DNA from: an uncultured Ruminococcus sp.
GTDB taxonomy: Bacteria; Bacillota; Clostridia; Oscillospirales; Ruminococcaceae
Assembly: GCA_900541495.1 (NCBI GenBank)
Contig: UQKC01000001.1
Location: 1-64,000 of the forward strand
Length of the DNA stretch: 64,000 nt
Direction: 5' to 3'
A program made the translations under genes and the position numbers. The notes under the pieces were generated by a model. That model was given only the letters and a program-made list of their open reading frames with translations. It did no database searches and was not told the DNA's origin. Below, in pieces: positions 40,397 to 49,373 of this stretch (the first letter of the stretch is position 1; every line of letters starts with the position of its first letter).

Positions 40397-42616
40397 ATGG
40401 ACGAAAACCAGGGTATAATAATAGAGGGTTCTGTCGATCAGATACTTTTTTCAAATCCGTCAAACGGATATGCTGTTGTAGGTCTTTCGACCAACGCCGG
40501 CGATATCGTTGTCACCGGTGAACTTGGAAATGTTGAAGAGGGCGAACTTCTTTCCGTTACTGGAAAATATGTGAATCACCCACGCTATGGAACACAGTTC
40601 AGCGCCGAAATTTGCGAAAGAAAGCTTCCCGAAACTTCCGCGGCGATACTAAAATATCTTTCATCAGGCGTAATAAAAGGCATTGGTCCTACACTCGCAA
40701 AGAGAATAGTTGAAAAATTCGGCGATAACACCCTTGATATTTTTGAAAATGACCCCGAACGACTTAAAGAAGTAAAAGGCTTTACTCCGCAGAAAGCCGA
40801 GGAAGCGGCTATTGAATTCAAACGAATATATGGCATAAGAACACTTATGATCTTTCTGTCACAATATGGCATAAGTCCGTCATTTGCTGTAAAAGCTTGG
40901 AAAAGGTGGGGACAATATGCTGTCGATGTTATAAAGGAAAACCCTTATGTGCTTTGTGAACAGGGGATAGAACTTGATTTTGTCAAGGCAGAAAAAATTG
41001 CCGGGGAAATGAAAATACCGTCCGACAGCGAGGGCAGAGTGAAAGCAGGAATGTTCTATATCCTTACCGAGAATACATATCTCGGGCACACTTGTCTGCC
41101 ATACCAACACCTTGTTGAAACGACCGCCAAATACCTCAACGTCACAGAAGAGCTTATTGATAAAGTTATTGATGAGGAAATCGATGAAAACCGCCTTGCT
41201 TTATACACCAGCCGCAGGCAGAACCGCGATTATATCTATATATATGAATATTACAACGCCGAAACTTATATTGCAGGCAGATTGAATGTCCTCAACTCAT
41301 TTATGAAAGATACGGAATATGATTATTCCAAGATGATAGAGCTTGAAGAAAAGTCAAAAAATATCGTTTATGCAGAGCAGCAAAAAAAAGCGATCTCGCT
41401 TGCACTTTCCAAAGGCTTCATTGTCCTGACGGGTGGACCGGGAACGGGAAAAACCACAACTCTCAAAGCTATAATCTCGCTGTATGAACAGCGTGGAATG
41501 AAAGTCCAGATCGCCGCGCCAACGGGAAAAGCCGCAAAGCGAATTTCTGACCTTACTGGATACGAAGCAAAAACGATACACCGTCTTTTGGAAGTTTCAT
41601 TCGATAATTCGGGCAAGCTTCGTTTCAAACATAATGAAACAGAGCCGCTTGCCTGCGATGTTATGATAATCGATGAAATGTCAATGGTGGACTGCCTTTT
41701 ATTCGAGTCACTGCTCCGCGCGCTAAAGCTTTCGTGCAGGCTTATTATGGTAGGCGACTGCGACCAGTTACCGTCTGTCGGTGCAGGAAATCTGCTCAAA
41801 GATATGATTGAAAGCGGTGTTCTTTCCGTTGTACAGCTCAACGAAATTTTCCGCCAAGCACAGCAAAGCGCTATCGTTATGAATGCTCACCGCATCGTTA
41901 AAGGCGAAAACATCGACCTTACACGAACTGACAATGACTTTTTCTTTATACAAAAGCTTGATTATCAGGAAGCAGCCGAAACGGTCGTGCAGCTTTGCAC
42001 GGAACGTCTTCCGAAAGCTTATAATTATTCACCGACCGATGATATTCAGGTGCTTTGCCCATCGCGAAAAGGTGTTCTCGGCGTGGTTGAGCTGAACAAT
42101 GCATTGCAGTTCGCAATAAATCCGCCTGAACGAGGCAAAAATGAGATAAAAGGTATGAACTACACCTTCCGCGAACATGATAAAGTAATGCAGATAAAAA
42201 ATAATTACGATATAATATGGAAAAAGGAAAGTGAAAACGGCTCGGGTATCTTTAACGGTGATATCGGCACTATTGTAAAAATATCCAAGCGAGAATTAAA
42301 ATTAGTAATCGATTTTGACGGAAGAATAGTTTCATACTCAACAGAAATGCTTGACCAGCTTGAACTTGCTTATGCTGTGACCGTACATAAAAGTCAGGGC
42401 AGTGAGTTTAATGCAGTCATTCTTCCGCTGCTTGGAAATTTTGAGAAGCTATATTTCCGAAATCTTCTTTATACTGCAGTTACAAGAGCCAAAAAGATGC
42501 TTATAATCGTTGGTTCAAAGCGAACAGTCGAATTTATGATTGCAAACAACAGACGTACAATGCGCTATAGCTGTTTGCGCGAAATGCTTGACAAGGAGAT
42601 GGATTTTGGTGTTTGA
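40397..42616 (+). CDS. recD2: ATP-dependent RecD2-like DNA helicase
   Basis: A 739-residue superfamily 1B 5'-3' helicase. An N-terminal OB-like and helix-hairpin-helix region (about 1-200) distinguishes RecD2 from RecD. Motifs: Walker A GGPGTGKTT (about residue 348), Walker B DEMSMVD, GDCDQLPSVGAG (motif III) and VTVHKSQGSEF (motif VI region). Functions in DNA repair without RecBC. ATG 40397 is chosen; the comFC start overlaps the end. Confidence 0.92.
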   Translation: MDENQGIIIEGSVDQILFSNPSNGYAVVGLSTNAGDIVVTGELGNVEEGELLSVTGKYVNHPRYGTQFSAEICERKLPETSAAILKYLSSGVIKGIGPTLAKRIVEKFGDNTLDIFENDPERLKEVKGFTPQKAEEAAIEFKRIYGIRTLMIFLSQYGISPSFAVKAWKRWGQYAVDVIKENPYVLCEQGIELDFVKAEKIAGEMKIPSDSEGRVKAGMFYILTENTYLGHTCLPYQHLVETTAKYLNVTEELIDKVIDEEIDENRLALYTSRRQNRDYIYIYEYYNAETYIAGRLNVLNSFMKDTEYDYSKMIELEEKSKNIVYAEQQKKAISLALSKGFIVLTGGPGTGKTTTLKAIISLYEQRGMKVQIAAPTGKAAKRISDLTGYEAKTIHRLLEVSFDNSGKLRFKHNETEPLACDVMIIDEMSMVDCLLFESLLRALKLSCRLIMVGDCDQLPSVGAGNLLKDMIESGVLSVVQLNEIFRQAQQSAIVMNAHRIVKGENIDLTRTDNDFFFIQKLDYQEAAETVVQLCTERLPKAYNYSPTDDIQVLCPSRKGVLGVVELNNALQFAINPPERGKNEIKGMNYTFREHDKVMQIKNNYDIIWKKESENGSGIFNGDIGTIVKISKRELKLVIDFDGRIVSYSTEMLDQLELAYAVTVHKSQGSEFNAVILPLLGNFEKLYFRNLLYTAVTRAKKMLIIVGSKRTVEFMIANNRRTMRYSCLREMLDKEMDFGV

Positions 42617-43310
42617 TATCAAAAATGTCAAGGCATTTACTCTTGATCTGATATTTCCGAACCGATGTCCGCTCTGCGGAGAGGTCATCAACTGGAAATA
42701 CGAATACTGTCAAGGCTGTTTTGAAGAACTTCCGTACACAGGTGAAGAATTCTGCCGCGGCTGCGGTAATATATCAAGCAGTTGTATATGTCACAGAAAT
42801 GAAAACCTCTTTTCACGATGTTATGCTGCGTTTTATTATTTGGACAGTGCAAAAGGCGGAGTTGTTTATCTGAAGAACACTAAGAATGATGTTTTTCCAA
42901 GGCTATTCGCCGAAAAAATAAAGTCTGATATCGAAACAGATTCTTATGAATTCAAAGCTGACTGCATAGTTCCCGTTCCAATGTCCAAAACAAAACTTCG
43001 CAAACGCGGATTTAACCAAGCGGAAGTTCTTGCCGACGCGTTGGGGCAGCAGCTCAACATACCTATTTACGGAAATGCACTTACAAAAAGCATTTCTTTT
43101 GTTGCTCAGCATAAGCTATCCGCATCTCGCAGAAAAACTAATGCCGCACACTTGTATTCAGCAGGTGAGAATATAGATATCAAAGGCAAAACAGTTATAA
43201 TAGTTGATGATGTTATGACTACCGGTTCAACGATAAACTCCTGCGCCGAAATTCTTCTTGAAATGGGTGCAAAAGAGATAATCGCAGCGGTTGCCGCTTC
43301 AACTATCTAA
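42606..43310 (+). CDS. comFC: ComFC-like phosphoribosyltransferase family protein
   Basis: A 234-residue protein. Four N-terminal cysteine pairs (CPLC, CQGC, CRGC, CICH) form a zinc finger, then a phosphoribosyltransferase fold with the PRPP loop VIIVDDVMTTGST. ComFC is needed for DNA uptake in competent bacteria. Start is TTG 42606 or GTG 42609, with AAGGAG upstream; it overlaps recD2 by about 10 bases. Confidence 0.88.
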   Translation: MVFDIKNVKAFTLDLIFPNRCPLCGEVINWKYEYCQGCFEELPYTGEEFCRGCGNISSSCICHRNENLFSRCYAAFYYLDSAKGGVVYLKNTKNDVFPRLFAEKIKSDIETDSYEFKADCIVPVPMSKTKLRKRGFNQAEVLADALGQQLNIPIYGNALTKSISFVAQHKLSASRRKTNAAHLYSAGENIDIKGKTVIIVDDVMTTGSTINSCAEILLEMGAKEIIAAVAASTI

Positions 43311-43346
43311 TTAAGAATACTATAATCCCGAAAGGAATGACATATA

Positions 43347-44351
43347 ATGGATATTGGAATTGATTTAGGAACTGCAAATGTTATTATTACAATGGGAAAC
43401 AGCGGTATTGTACTCAATGAGGCTTCTATCGTTGCTTTCAACACGAAAACTGAAAAGGTAATTGCAGTAGGTACGGAAGCATATAAAATGCTCGGCAAAG
43501 CGCCCGAACACATTCTTGTTGTTCAACCGCTTTCTGACGGCGTTATCTCTGACCATAAAATGACAGAATATATGGTAACTGCTTTTATTGAAAAAATAAC
43601 GGGACAAAAGCTCCTTATGCCTAACATCGTAATGTGTGTTCCGTCTTCAATAACAGATGTTGAGAGCAGGGCAGTTGTTGAAGCTGCAAAAGTTGCAGGT
43701 GCGAAGAAAGTATATCTACTTGAAGAGCCGATTGCAGCACTTCTTGGTGCAGGAGTTGACATTTCAGCACCAAATGGAAATATGGTCGTTGACATCGGTG
43801 GAGGAACAACTGATATAGCGATAATCTCTCTTAACGGAATCGTTGCAAAAGCATCGATAAAAGTTGCAGGAAACAAATTCGACAAGGAGATCGTAAAATA
43901 CATCAGCAACCGCTACCGTGTTCTCATTGGTGAGAAGACAGCCGAAATGGCAAAGATATCCGCTGCAAATGTTTTTGATCCCGATGGAAGCAAAACGATA
44001 GTTGTAAAGGGCAGACATCTTATCAGAGGACTTCCCGAATGTATTCAGATATCAGATTATGATATATACGAAGCGATCATTGACAGCATAAATGAGATCG
44101 TCGCAAACATTAAATCTGTATTTGAAAACACTCCGCCTGAGCTTGTCGGAGATATTTATAAAAACGGAATTTATCTTACGGGTGGCGGTGCACTTATAAA
44201 TGGACTTGACAAGCTGATTTCAAGTGAAATAAAAGTACCATGTATCGTTGCAGACGATCCACTTTCCTGTGTTGCAAAGGGAGCACAGCTTTCATTCAAG
44301 TATCTCGATAAACTTCTTGACGGTTTCCAAAACGTTTCACTTTATAAATAA
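43347..44351 (+). CDS. MreB/Mbl-type rod-shape actin homologue
   Basis: A 334-residue actin-fold ATPase: GIDLGTANVIIT (phosphate 1), VVDIGGGTTDIAIIS (phosphate 2) and LTGGGALINGLD (adenosine). Polymerises on the inner membrane to guide side-wall synthesis. AAAGGA precedes the ATG. Which paralogue (MreB, Mbl or MreBH) cannot be decided; mreC/mreD are absent nearby. Confidence 0.9.
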   Translation: MDIGIDLGTANVIITMGNSGIVLNEASIVAFNTKTEKVIAVGTEAYKMLGKAPEHILVVQPLSDGVISDHKMTEYMVTAFIEKITGQKLLMPNIVMCVPSSITDVESRAVVEAAKVAGAKKVYLLEEPIAALLGAGVDISAPNGNMVVDIGGGTTDIAIISLNGIVAKASIKVAGNKFDKEIVKYISNRYRVLIGEKTAEMAKISAANVFDPDGSKTIVVKGRHLIRGLPECIQISDYDIYEAIIDSINEIVANIKSVFENTPPELVGDIYKNGIYLTGGGALINGLDKLISSEIKVPCIVADDPLSCVAKGAQLSFKYLDKLLDGFQNVSLYK

Positions 44352-44362
44352 TAATATAAAAG

Positions 44363-44398
44363 AAAAAATCCCGATTTCGTTTGAAATCGGGATTTTTT
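44363..44398. terminator. Bidirectional terminator
   Basis: AAAAAATCCCGATTTC and GAAATCGGGATTTTTT form a 16-bp stem including A/T tails, between converging genes. Confidence 0.9.
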
Positions 44399-44409
44399 GA
44401 TACCATAAA

Positions 44410-45606
44410 TCAATAAGGAATAATGCTGAGGAGAACGCCTGCTGCAACAGCAGAACCGATAACACCTGCAACATTCGGACCCATAGCGTGCATAAGGAGG
44501 AAGTTCTTTGGATTTTCTTCCTGACCAACCTTCTGAGATACACGGGCAGCCATAGGAACTGCGGATACACCTGCAGAACCGATAAGAGGATTAACTTTAC
44601 CCTTTGTAACAAGATACATAAGCTTACCAAAAAGAACACCGGCAGCAGTACCAATGCTGAATGCGATAACGCCGAGAATGATAACCTTAAGGAACTTAGC
44701 ATTAACGATCTTATCAGCAGTTGTTGTAGCACCAACGGAAACACCGAGGAAGATAGTAATGATATTCATAAGTTCATTCTGTGCAGTCTTGCAAAGTCTG
44801 TCGCAAACGCCGCTTTCCTTGATAAGGTTACCAAGCATAAGCATACCTACGAGAGGAGCTGCGGAAGGAACGAGGAGTGCAATAACTATTGTTACAGCGA
44901 TAGGGAAGATGATCTTCTCTGTCTTGGAAACCTGTCTGAGCTGTGTCATAACAACAGCACGCTCTTTCTTGGTTGTAAGAGCTCTCATTATTGGAGGCTG
45001 AATGATAGGAACAAGCGCCATATAGGTATAAGCTGCAAGTGCGATCGTACCTGTATCAATATCAAATCCACCGCTTCGGAGAAGTTTACTTGAAACGAAG
45101 ATAGCAGTAGGACCGTCTGCGCCGCCGATGATAGCGATAGAACCGGCTTCCTGAGGTGAGAATCCAAGCCAAGCAGCGCCCAAGAATGTGAGGAAGATAC
45201 CTGCCTGAGCAGCAGCACCGAGAAGGAAGCTCTTAGGATTTGCAATAAGAGGAGCAAAGTCAGTCATACATCCGATTCCGAGGAATATGAGAGGAGGATA
45301 GATCTGAAGCTTTACGCCCAAATACAGCAAGTCGAGCAAACCGCCGTTATGTAATATCTCACCGAAATCAAGCTGACGACCGCCGCTGATATCAAAAAGC
45401 TCAGGGTGATACATTTCTGTGAGCGGAAGGTTTGTAAGAAGCATACCGAAAGCAATAGGCAAAAGAAGAAGCGGTTCAAACTGATGCTTGATTGCAAGGT
45501 ACAGGAACACGAAAGAGATCAGGATCATTATAACAGACGGGAATGTCATATTGACAATACCCGAGGTGTCGATCAGTCCCTTAATGGATTGAATAAAAGT
45601 TTCCAT
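44410..45606 (-). CDS. Sodium-translocating decarboxylase, beta subunit
   Basis: A 398-residue membrane protein with about ten membrane segments. The Na+-site motif AIIGGADGPTAIFVSSKL (about residue 165) and the conserved PLVGMLMLGNLIKESGVCDRL are present. It couples decarboxylation of a carboxybiotin (oxaloacetate, methylmalonyl-CoA or glutaconyl-CoA type) to sodium export. It follows the gamma subunit gene by 20 bases; alpha and biotin carrier subunits are not in the window. Confidence 0.92.
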   Translation of the reverse strand: METFIQSIKGLIDTSGIVNMTFPSVIMILISFVFLYLAIKHQFEPLLLLPIAFGMLLTNLPLTEMYHPELFDISGGRQLDFGEILHNGGLLDLLYLGVKLQIYPPLIFLGIGCMTDFAPLIANPKSFLLGAAAQAGIFLTFLGAAWLGFSPQEAGSIAIIGGADGPTAIFVSSKLLRSGGFDIDTGTIALAAYTYMALVPIIQPPIMRALTTKKERAVVMTQLRQVSKTEKIIFPIAVTIVIALLVPSAAPLVGMLMLGNLIKESGVCDRLCKTAQNELMNIITIFLGVSVGATTTADKIVNAKFLKVIILGVIAFSIGTAAGVLFGKLMYLVTKGKVNPLIGSAGVSAVPMAARVSQKVGQEENPKNFLLMHAMGPNVAGVIGSAVAAGVLLSIIPY

Positions 45607-45626
45607 CTTTGGTTTTTACCTTTCTA

Positions 45627-46001
45627 TTAGAATACTCGGGTACTTTCAGCGATACCCTGTGAGCCCCAAGCACTTCTGCGTGATGTCTTGGGAGAAGCTT
45701 TTCTTACACTTTTGATTGCAAAATTTCCTGACATTGAAGCAACGGCTGCGGCAATAACAGCAACTATCTCATCACTGATGCCGTCCTCGATCTGCATTGC
45801 GGGAGCAGAAGCCTGAGGAGCTTTGACTGCAACAGCTTCGGTCTTTTTGCCGCTGTCATTTTTCTTATCTTTATTGCCTTTGAAAGCATCAAAGATCTTA
45901 CCCATTACCCAAACGAATGCAATAAGAATGACAAGTGCAATAAATACAACGATAAGACCTGTCAGTACAACTGCAGCTACATAAGAGCCTTCCATTTGCA
46001 T
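45627..46001 (-). CDS. Sodium-pump decarboxylase, gamma subunit (OadG family)
   Basis: A 124-residue protein with one N-terminal membrane span (about residues 8-33), a charged Lys/Ala/Pro linker, and the C-terminal SAWGSQGIAESTRVF typical of OadG. It anchors the carboxyltransferase to the beta subunit. AAAGGAG precedes the start. Confidence 0.88.
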   Translation of the reverse strand: MQMEGSYVAAVVLTGLIVVFIALVILIAFVWVMGKIFDAFKGNKDKKNDSGKKTEAVAVKAPQASAPAMQIEDGISDEIVAVIAAAVASMSGNFAIKSVRKASPKTSRRSAWGSQGIAESTRVF

Positions 46002-46036
46002 AATTCCACATCTCCTTTAAAAAAAATATCTATATT

Positions 46037-46065
46037 ATTATAACCTATTTCCGACAATAAAGCAA
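46037..46065 (-). promoter_or_regulatory. Promoter of the sodium-pump genes
   Basis: On the minus strand TTGCTT (complement of 46060-46065), 17 bases, TATAAT (complement of 46037-46042). The rest of this A/T-rich gap (46066-46246) shows only a likely extended -10 box, TGCTATAAT near 46208, for the next gene. Confidence 0.65.
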
Positions 46066-46246
46066 GATTTTTATGGCTAAAAAAATAACAAACTTTTATG
46101 TGTTTTTCTGTGAATTATCTATTAATTCCACTACATTTGCTCAAATAATCGATTAAGAAAATATTAATCAAATATTGTATGCTTTTTTACTATTATTTGA
46201 TCGATATGTGCTATAATTATATTAATTTTTGAATGGAGGCAGAACA

Positions 46247-47152
46247 ATGACCCCTTTTTTAATATCACAGCTTGAATCACAGATCGAATCCGCAGTACCT
46301 GATATCTCTGACTATGTTGAAGACGGCGTTATCAAGGTTTCTTTCTTTTCAAAGCTATGGTCAAACTTCATTGAATATCTTCCCACGCTTATAGCCGCAA
46401 TTATTGTTTACATAATCTGCACTATAATCAACAAGATCATCATGAAGCTTCTTTCCAAGGGCTTGAATCGCAGCCGTATCGACTCAACGGTACATGGCTT
46501 TTTGAAATCACTTGTAAAAGTTGTACTTTTATGCATAACAATTATAATTGTACTTACGATACTTCGTGTACCTATGACTTCGATCATTACAGTTGTTGGT
46601 TCAGCTGGAATCGCTATCGGTCTTGCTCTCCAAAGCAGCCTTTCAAACATCGCAGGCGGGGTTATCGTTCTTGTTGAAAAGAACTTCCGTGTCGGTGACT
46701 ATATTTCAATAAACGGAACAGAAGGCACTGTCAAGGAAATATCCGTTTTTGCTACAAATATCGTTTCTTACGACAATAAATCTATTTTTGTTCCGAATGG
46801 CATAGTTTCCAATGCAACCATAATCAACTACACAAGAGAAAAAACACGCCGCGTTGAACACGTTATGTCGATATCATATAATAACGACACTAAAAAAGCA
46901 ATTTCGGTTATTTCCGATGTTTTGAAAAATAACAGCAAGGTGCTCGAGACTCCTGAACCATTTGTAAGAATATGTGCGTTCGCAGCAAGTTCTATCGACA
47001 TCTCTGTCAAAGCTTGGGTAAACTCTGAGGACTATTGGACCGTTTATTTTGACCTTTTGGAAGAGATAAAAGATGCATTTGACAAAAATGACATCGTTAT
47101 TCCTTACAATCAGCTCGATGTTCACATGATAAATAACGAAATTCAGCAGTAA
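46247..47152 (+). CDS. Mechanosensitive channel of small conductance (MscS family)
   Basis: A 301-residue channel with three membrane helices (about 40-62, 85-105, 110-135). The pore helix GSAGIAIGLALQSSLSNIAGG and the beta domain VGDYISINGTEGTVKEI are classic. It releases solutes on osmotic downshock. TGGAGG precedes ATG 46247. Confidence 0.93.
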   Translation: MTPFLISQLESQIESAVPDISDYVEDGVIKVSFFSKLWSNFIEYLPTLIAAIIVYIICTIINKIIMKLLSKGLNRSRIDSTVHGFLKSLVKVVLLCITIIIVLTILRVPMTSIITVVGSAGIAIGLALQSSLSNIAGGVIVLVEKNFRVGDYISINGTEGTVKEISVFATNIVSYDNKSIFVPNGIVSNATIINYTREKTRRVEHVMSISYNNDTKKAISVISDVLKNNSKVLETPEPFVRICAFAASSIDISVKAWVNSEDYWTVYFDLLEEIKDAFDKNDIVIPYNQLDVHMINNEIQQ

Positions 47153-47187
47153 AGCTCAATTACTTCACAGTTAAATCAAAACAATAA

Positions 47188-47220
47188 AAGCCGTTCCGAT
47201 GAAAAAATCAGAACGGCTTA
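47188..47220. terminator. Terminator between mscS and dapB
   Basis: AAGCCGTTC (47188-47196) and GAACGGCTT (47211-47219) form a 9-bp stem; flanks are A/T-rich but without a long T-run. Confidence 0.65.
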
Positions 47221-47225
47221 AATTA

Positions 47226-47987
47226 TTATGCTTTGTTATCGATAAGCTGAGACATATCATACATTCCCGCTGTTTTATCACTGATAAAAACAGCTGCATT
47301 TACAGAGCCGACAGCAAAAACCTCCTTTGAAGAAGCGTGGTGAGAAAGTGTGATAACCTCATCTCTGCCCGAGAATATAATATCATGCTCACCAACGATC
47401 GTACCGCCTCTGATAGAGTGGATACCGATCTCATTCTTATCTCTCTTCTTGCGCTGTGAATGTCTGTCATAAACATAGTGACAGCGGTCGTTGAGCGTAT
47501 CATTGATAGCGTTTGCAAGCATTATAGCTGTTCCGCTCGGAGCATCTATCTTCTGATTATGATGCTTTTCAACGATCTCAATATCAAACTGATCTCCGAG
47601 AATTTCAGCAGCCGTCTTTGCAAGCTTTGTCAAAAGGTTGATTCCAAGCGACATATTGAATGTAAAGAAAACAGGTATCTGCTCGGAAGCTTTCTTGATT
47701 TTCGCTGTCTGTTCCTCGTTGTAGCCCGTTGTGGCAATAACAATAGGAATTCCTGTTGAAAGGCAGTAATCAAGCAGCTTATCAAGAGCTGACGGGTGGG
47801 AAAAATCAATGATAACGTCAGGCTTTTCGTTCAATTCAGCAGGGGAAGATACGATAGGGAAGTCAGCGTAGGTTTCGGTATTGATATCGATGCCTGCGAT
47901 AGTTTTGCAGTCATCTCTTTCCGAAATAACAGAGCTGATGACTTTTCCCATGTGTCCGTTCGCGCCGCTTATAGCAATTTTTATCAT
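47226..47987 (-). CDS. dapB: 4-hydroxy-tetrahydrodipicolinate reductase
   Basis: A 253-residue NAD(P)H enzyme of lysine and diaminopimelate synthesis. The Rossmann motif GANGHMGKV (residues 8-16), ATTGYNEEQ and the signature EKHHNQKIDAPSGTA (catalytic His/Lys) are present. It is last in the asd-GNAT-dapA-dapB operon. Its product is also a precursor of spore dipicolinic acid. Confidence 0.95.
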   Translation of the reverse strand: MIKIAISGANGHMGKVISSVISERDDCKTIAGIDINTETYADFPIVSSPAELNEKPDVIIDFSHPSALDKLLDYCLSTGIPIVIATTGYNEEQTAKIKKASEQIPVFFTFNMSLGINLLTKLAKTAAEILGDQFDIEIVEKHHNQKIDAPSGTAIMLANAINDTLNDRCHYVYDRHSQRKKRDKNEIGIHSIRGGTIVGEHDIIFSGRDEVITLSHHASSKEVFAVGSVNAAVFISDKTAGMYDMSQLIDNKA

Positions 47988-48007
47988 TTTTTCACTTCCT
48001 AACAGAT

Positions 48008-48898
48008 TTACTTAACAAGTCCGACCTTTTTCATAGAGTTTGTGAGAAGATCAATCTTAGCCTGCTCCATTTTAAGAAGCGGAAGTCTGCATTCGCCAAC
48101 ATTCATTCCGAGAATGTTCATAGCTTCCTTTACAGGAATAGGATTTACATCGCAGAAAAGGTTGTTGATAAATTCAAGATACTTGATCTGAAGCTTTGCT
48201 GCAGAAGCAAAATCATTCTTGAGGCAGTATTCAGTCATTTCGTGTGTTTCCTTGGGGAGAACGTTAGAAAGAACGCTGATTACACCCTTGCCGCCGAGTG
48301 ACATTATCGGAACGATCTGGTCGTCATTGCCGCTGTAAACATCAAGCTTATCGCCGCAAGCTTCAATGAGCTTTGCAACAGCAGAAATGCTTCCGCTTGC
48401 TTCCTTTGCAGCAACGATGTTCTTGTGTTCAGCAAGCTTAATATATGTATCAAGAGCAATGTTTACACCTGTTCTTGAAGGAACATTATAAAGAATGATA
48501 GGGAGGTTCACACTGTCAGCAATTGCTGTAAAGTGCGCAACCAGTCCACGCTGTGAAGTCTTATTATAGTAAGGTGTAACAACGAGAAGTCCGTCAGCGC
48601 CAAGTCTTTCAGCTTCGCGGGAAAGTGCGATAGCATAGCTTGTATCGTTGCTGCCTGTTCCTGCAATAACGGGAACTCTCTTGTTAACGTGTTCTATGCA
48701 GCGCTTGATACATTCAACGTGTTCTTCATGGTTAAGAGTCGCAGATTCACCTGTTGTTCCGCAGATAATAATTGCATCTGTGCCGTTTTCGATCTGATAA
48801 TCGATATTTGCACAGAGCTGATCATAATTAACACTTCCGTCAGCGTTCATCGGGGTAACGATAGCAACGCCTGCACCTGTAAAAATAGTGTTTTTCAT
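48008..48898 (-). CDS. dapA: 4-hydroxy-tetrahydrodipicolinate synthase
   Basis: A 296-residue TIM-barrel aldolase. CGTTGESATLNHEEH (substrate loop), the tyrosine in ILYNVPSRTG and the Schiff-base lysine in IVAAKEASG mark the family. It condenses pyruvate with aspartate semialdehyde. It is 20 bases upstream of dapB in the same operon. Confidence 0.95.
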   Translation of the reverse strand: MKNTIFTGAGVAIVTPMNADGSVNYDQLCANIDYQIENGTDAIIICGTTGESATLNHEEHVECIKRCIEHVNKRVPVIAGTGSNDTSYAIALSREAERLGADGLLVVTPYYNKTSQRGLVAHFTAIADSVNLPIILYNVPSRTGVNIALDTYIKLAEHKNIVAAKEASGSISAVAKLIEACGDKLDVYSGNDDQIVPIMSLGGKGVISVLSNVLPKETHEMTEYCLKNDFASAAKLQIKYLEFINNLFCDVNPIPVKEAMNILGMNVGECRLPLLKMEQAKIDLLTNSMKKVGLVK

Positions 48899-48917
48899 AT
48901 TAGGCTCCTTTTATGGT

Positions 48918-49373
48918 TTAAAGGTTTATTGTATATGTAAGCCATTCATCTGAATTGCATTTTCCGCCAAGCTCTTCATAGAATTTCTGAGCAGAGGTAT
49001 TCCAGTTCAGACAGTTCCATTCCAAGCGTGAGCAATGTTGTTCTTTTCCTATCTCTTTTATTCTATCAAACATCATTTTCCCTACACCGCATCTTCTGTA
49101 TTCGGGATCAATAAAAATATCCTCAATATAAAGTACGCGTTTGCCCGAAAAAGTTGCTATTTTATAGAAATAATAGGACATAACTCCGATAGGAACGCCA
49201 TTATTCTCGGCGATCAATGCATTCAGACCGTTTTCTTCGTTCAATAAGCCACAGATCTGTGACTCGGTGACATTGCAGTATTCAGAAAGTTTTTCAAATT
49301 CCGCAAGCTTTTTAAGATATGCAGCAATAGTCGCCGAATCCGATCCTGTTGCTTTTCTTAACGAAAGATCCAT
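48918..49373 (-). CDS. GNAT family N-acetyltransferase
   Basis: A 151-residue acetyltransferase: YIEDIFIDPEYRRCGVGKMMFDRI is the acetyl-CoA binding motif, and LEWNCLNWNTSAQKFYEELG the motif B region, resembling the diamine acetyltransferase branch. Its ATG overlaps the asd stop by one base, so it is co-translated in the lysine operon; substrate unknown. Confidence 0.85.
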   Translation of the reverse strand: MDLSLRKATGSDSATIAAYLKKLAEFEKLSEYCNVTESQICGLLNEENGLNALIAENNGVPIGVMSYYFYKIATFSGKRVLYIEDIFIDPEYRRCGVGKMMFDRIKEIGKEQHCSRLEWNCLNWNTSAQKFYEELGGKCNSDEWLTYTINL

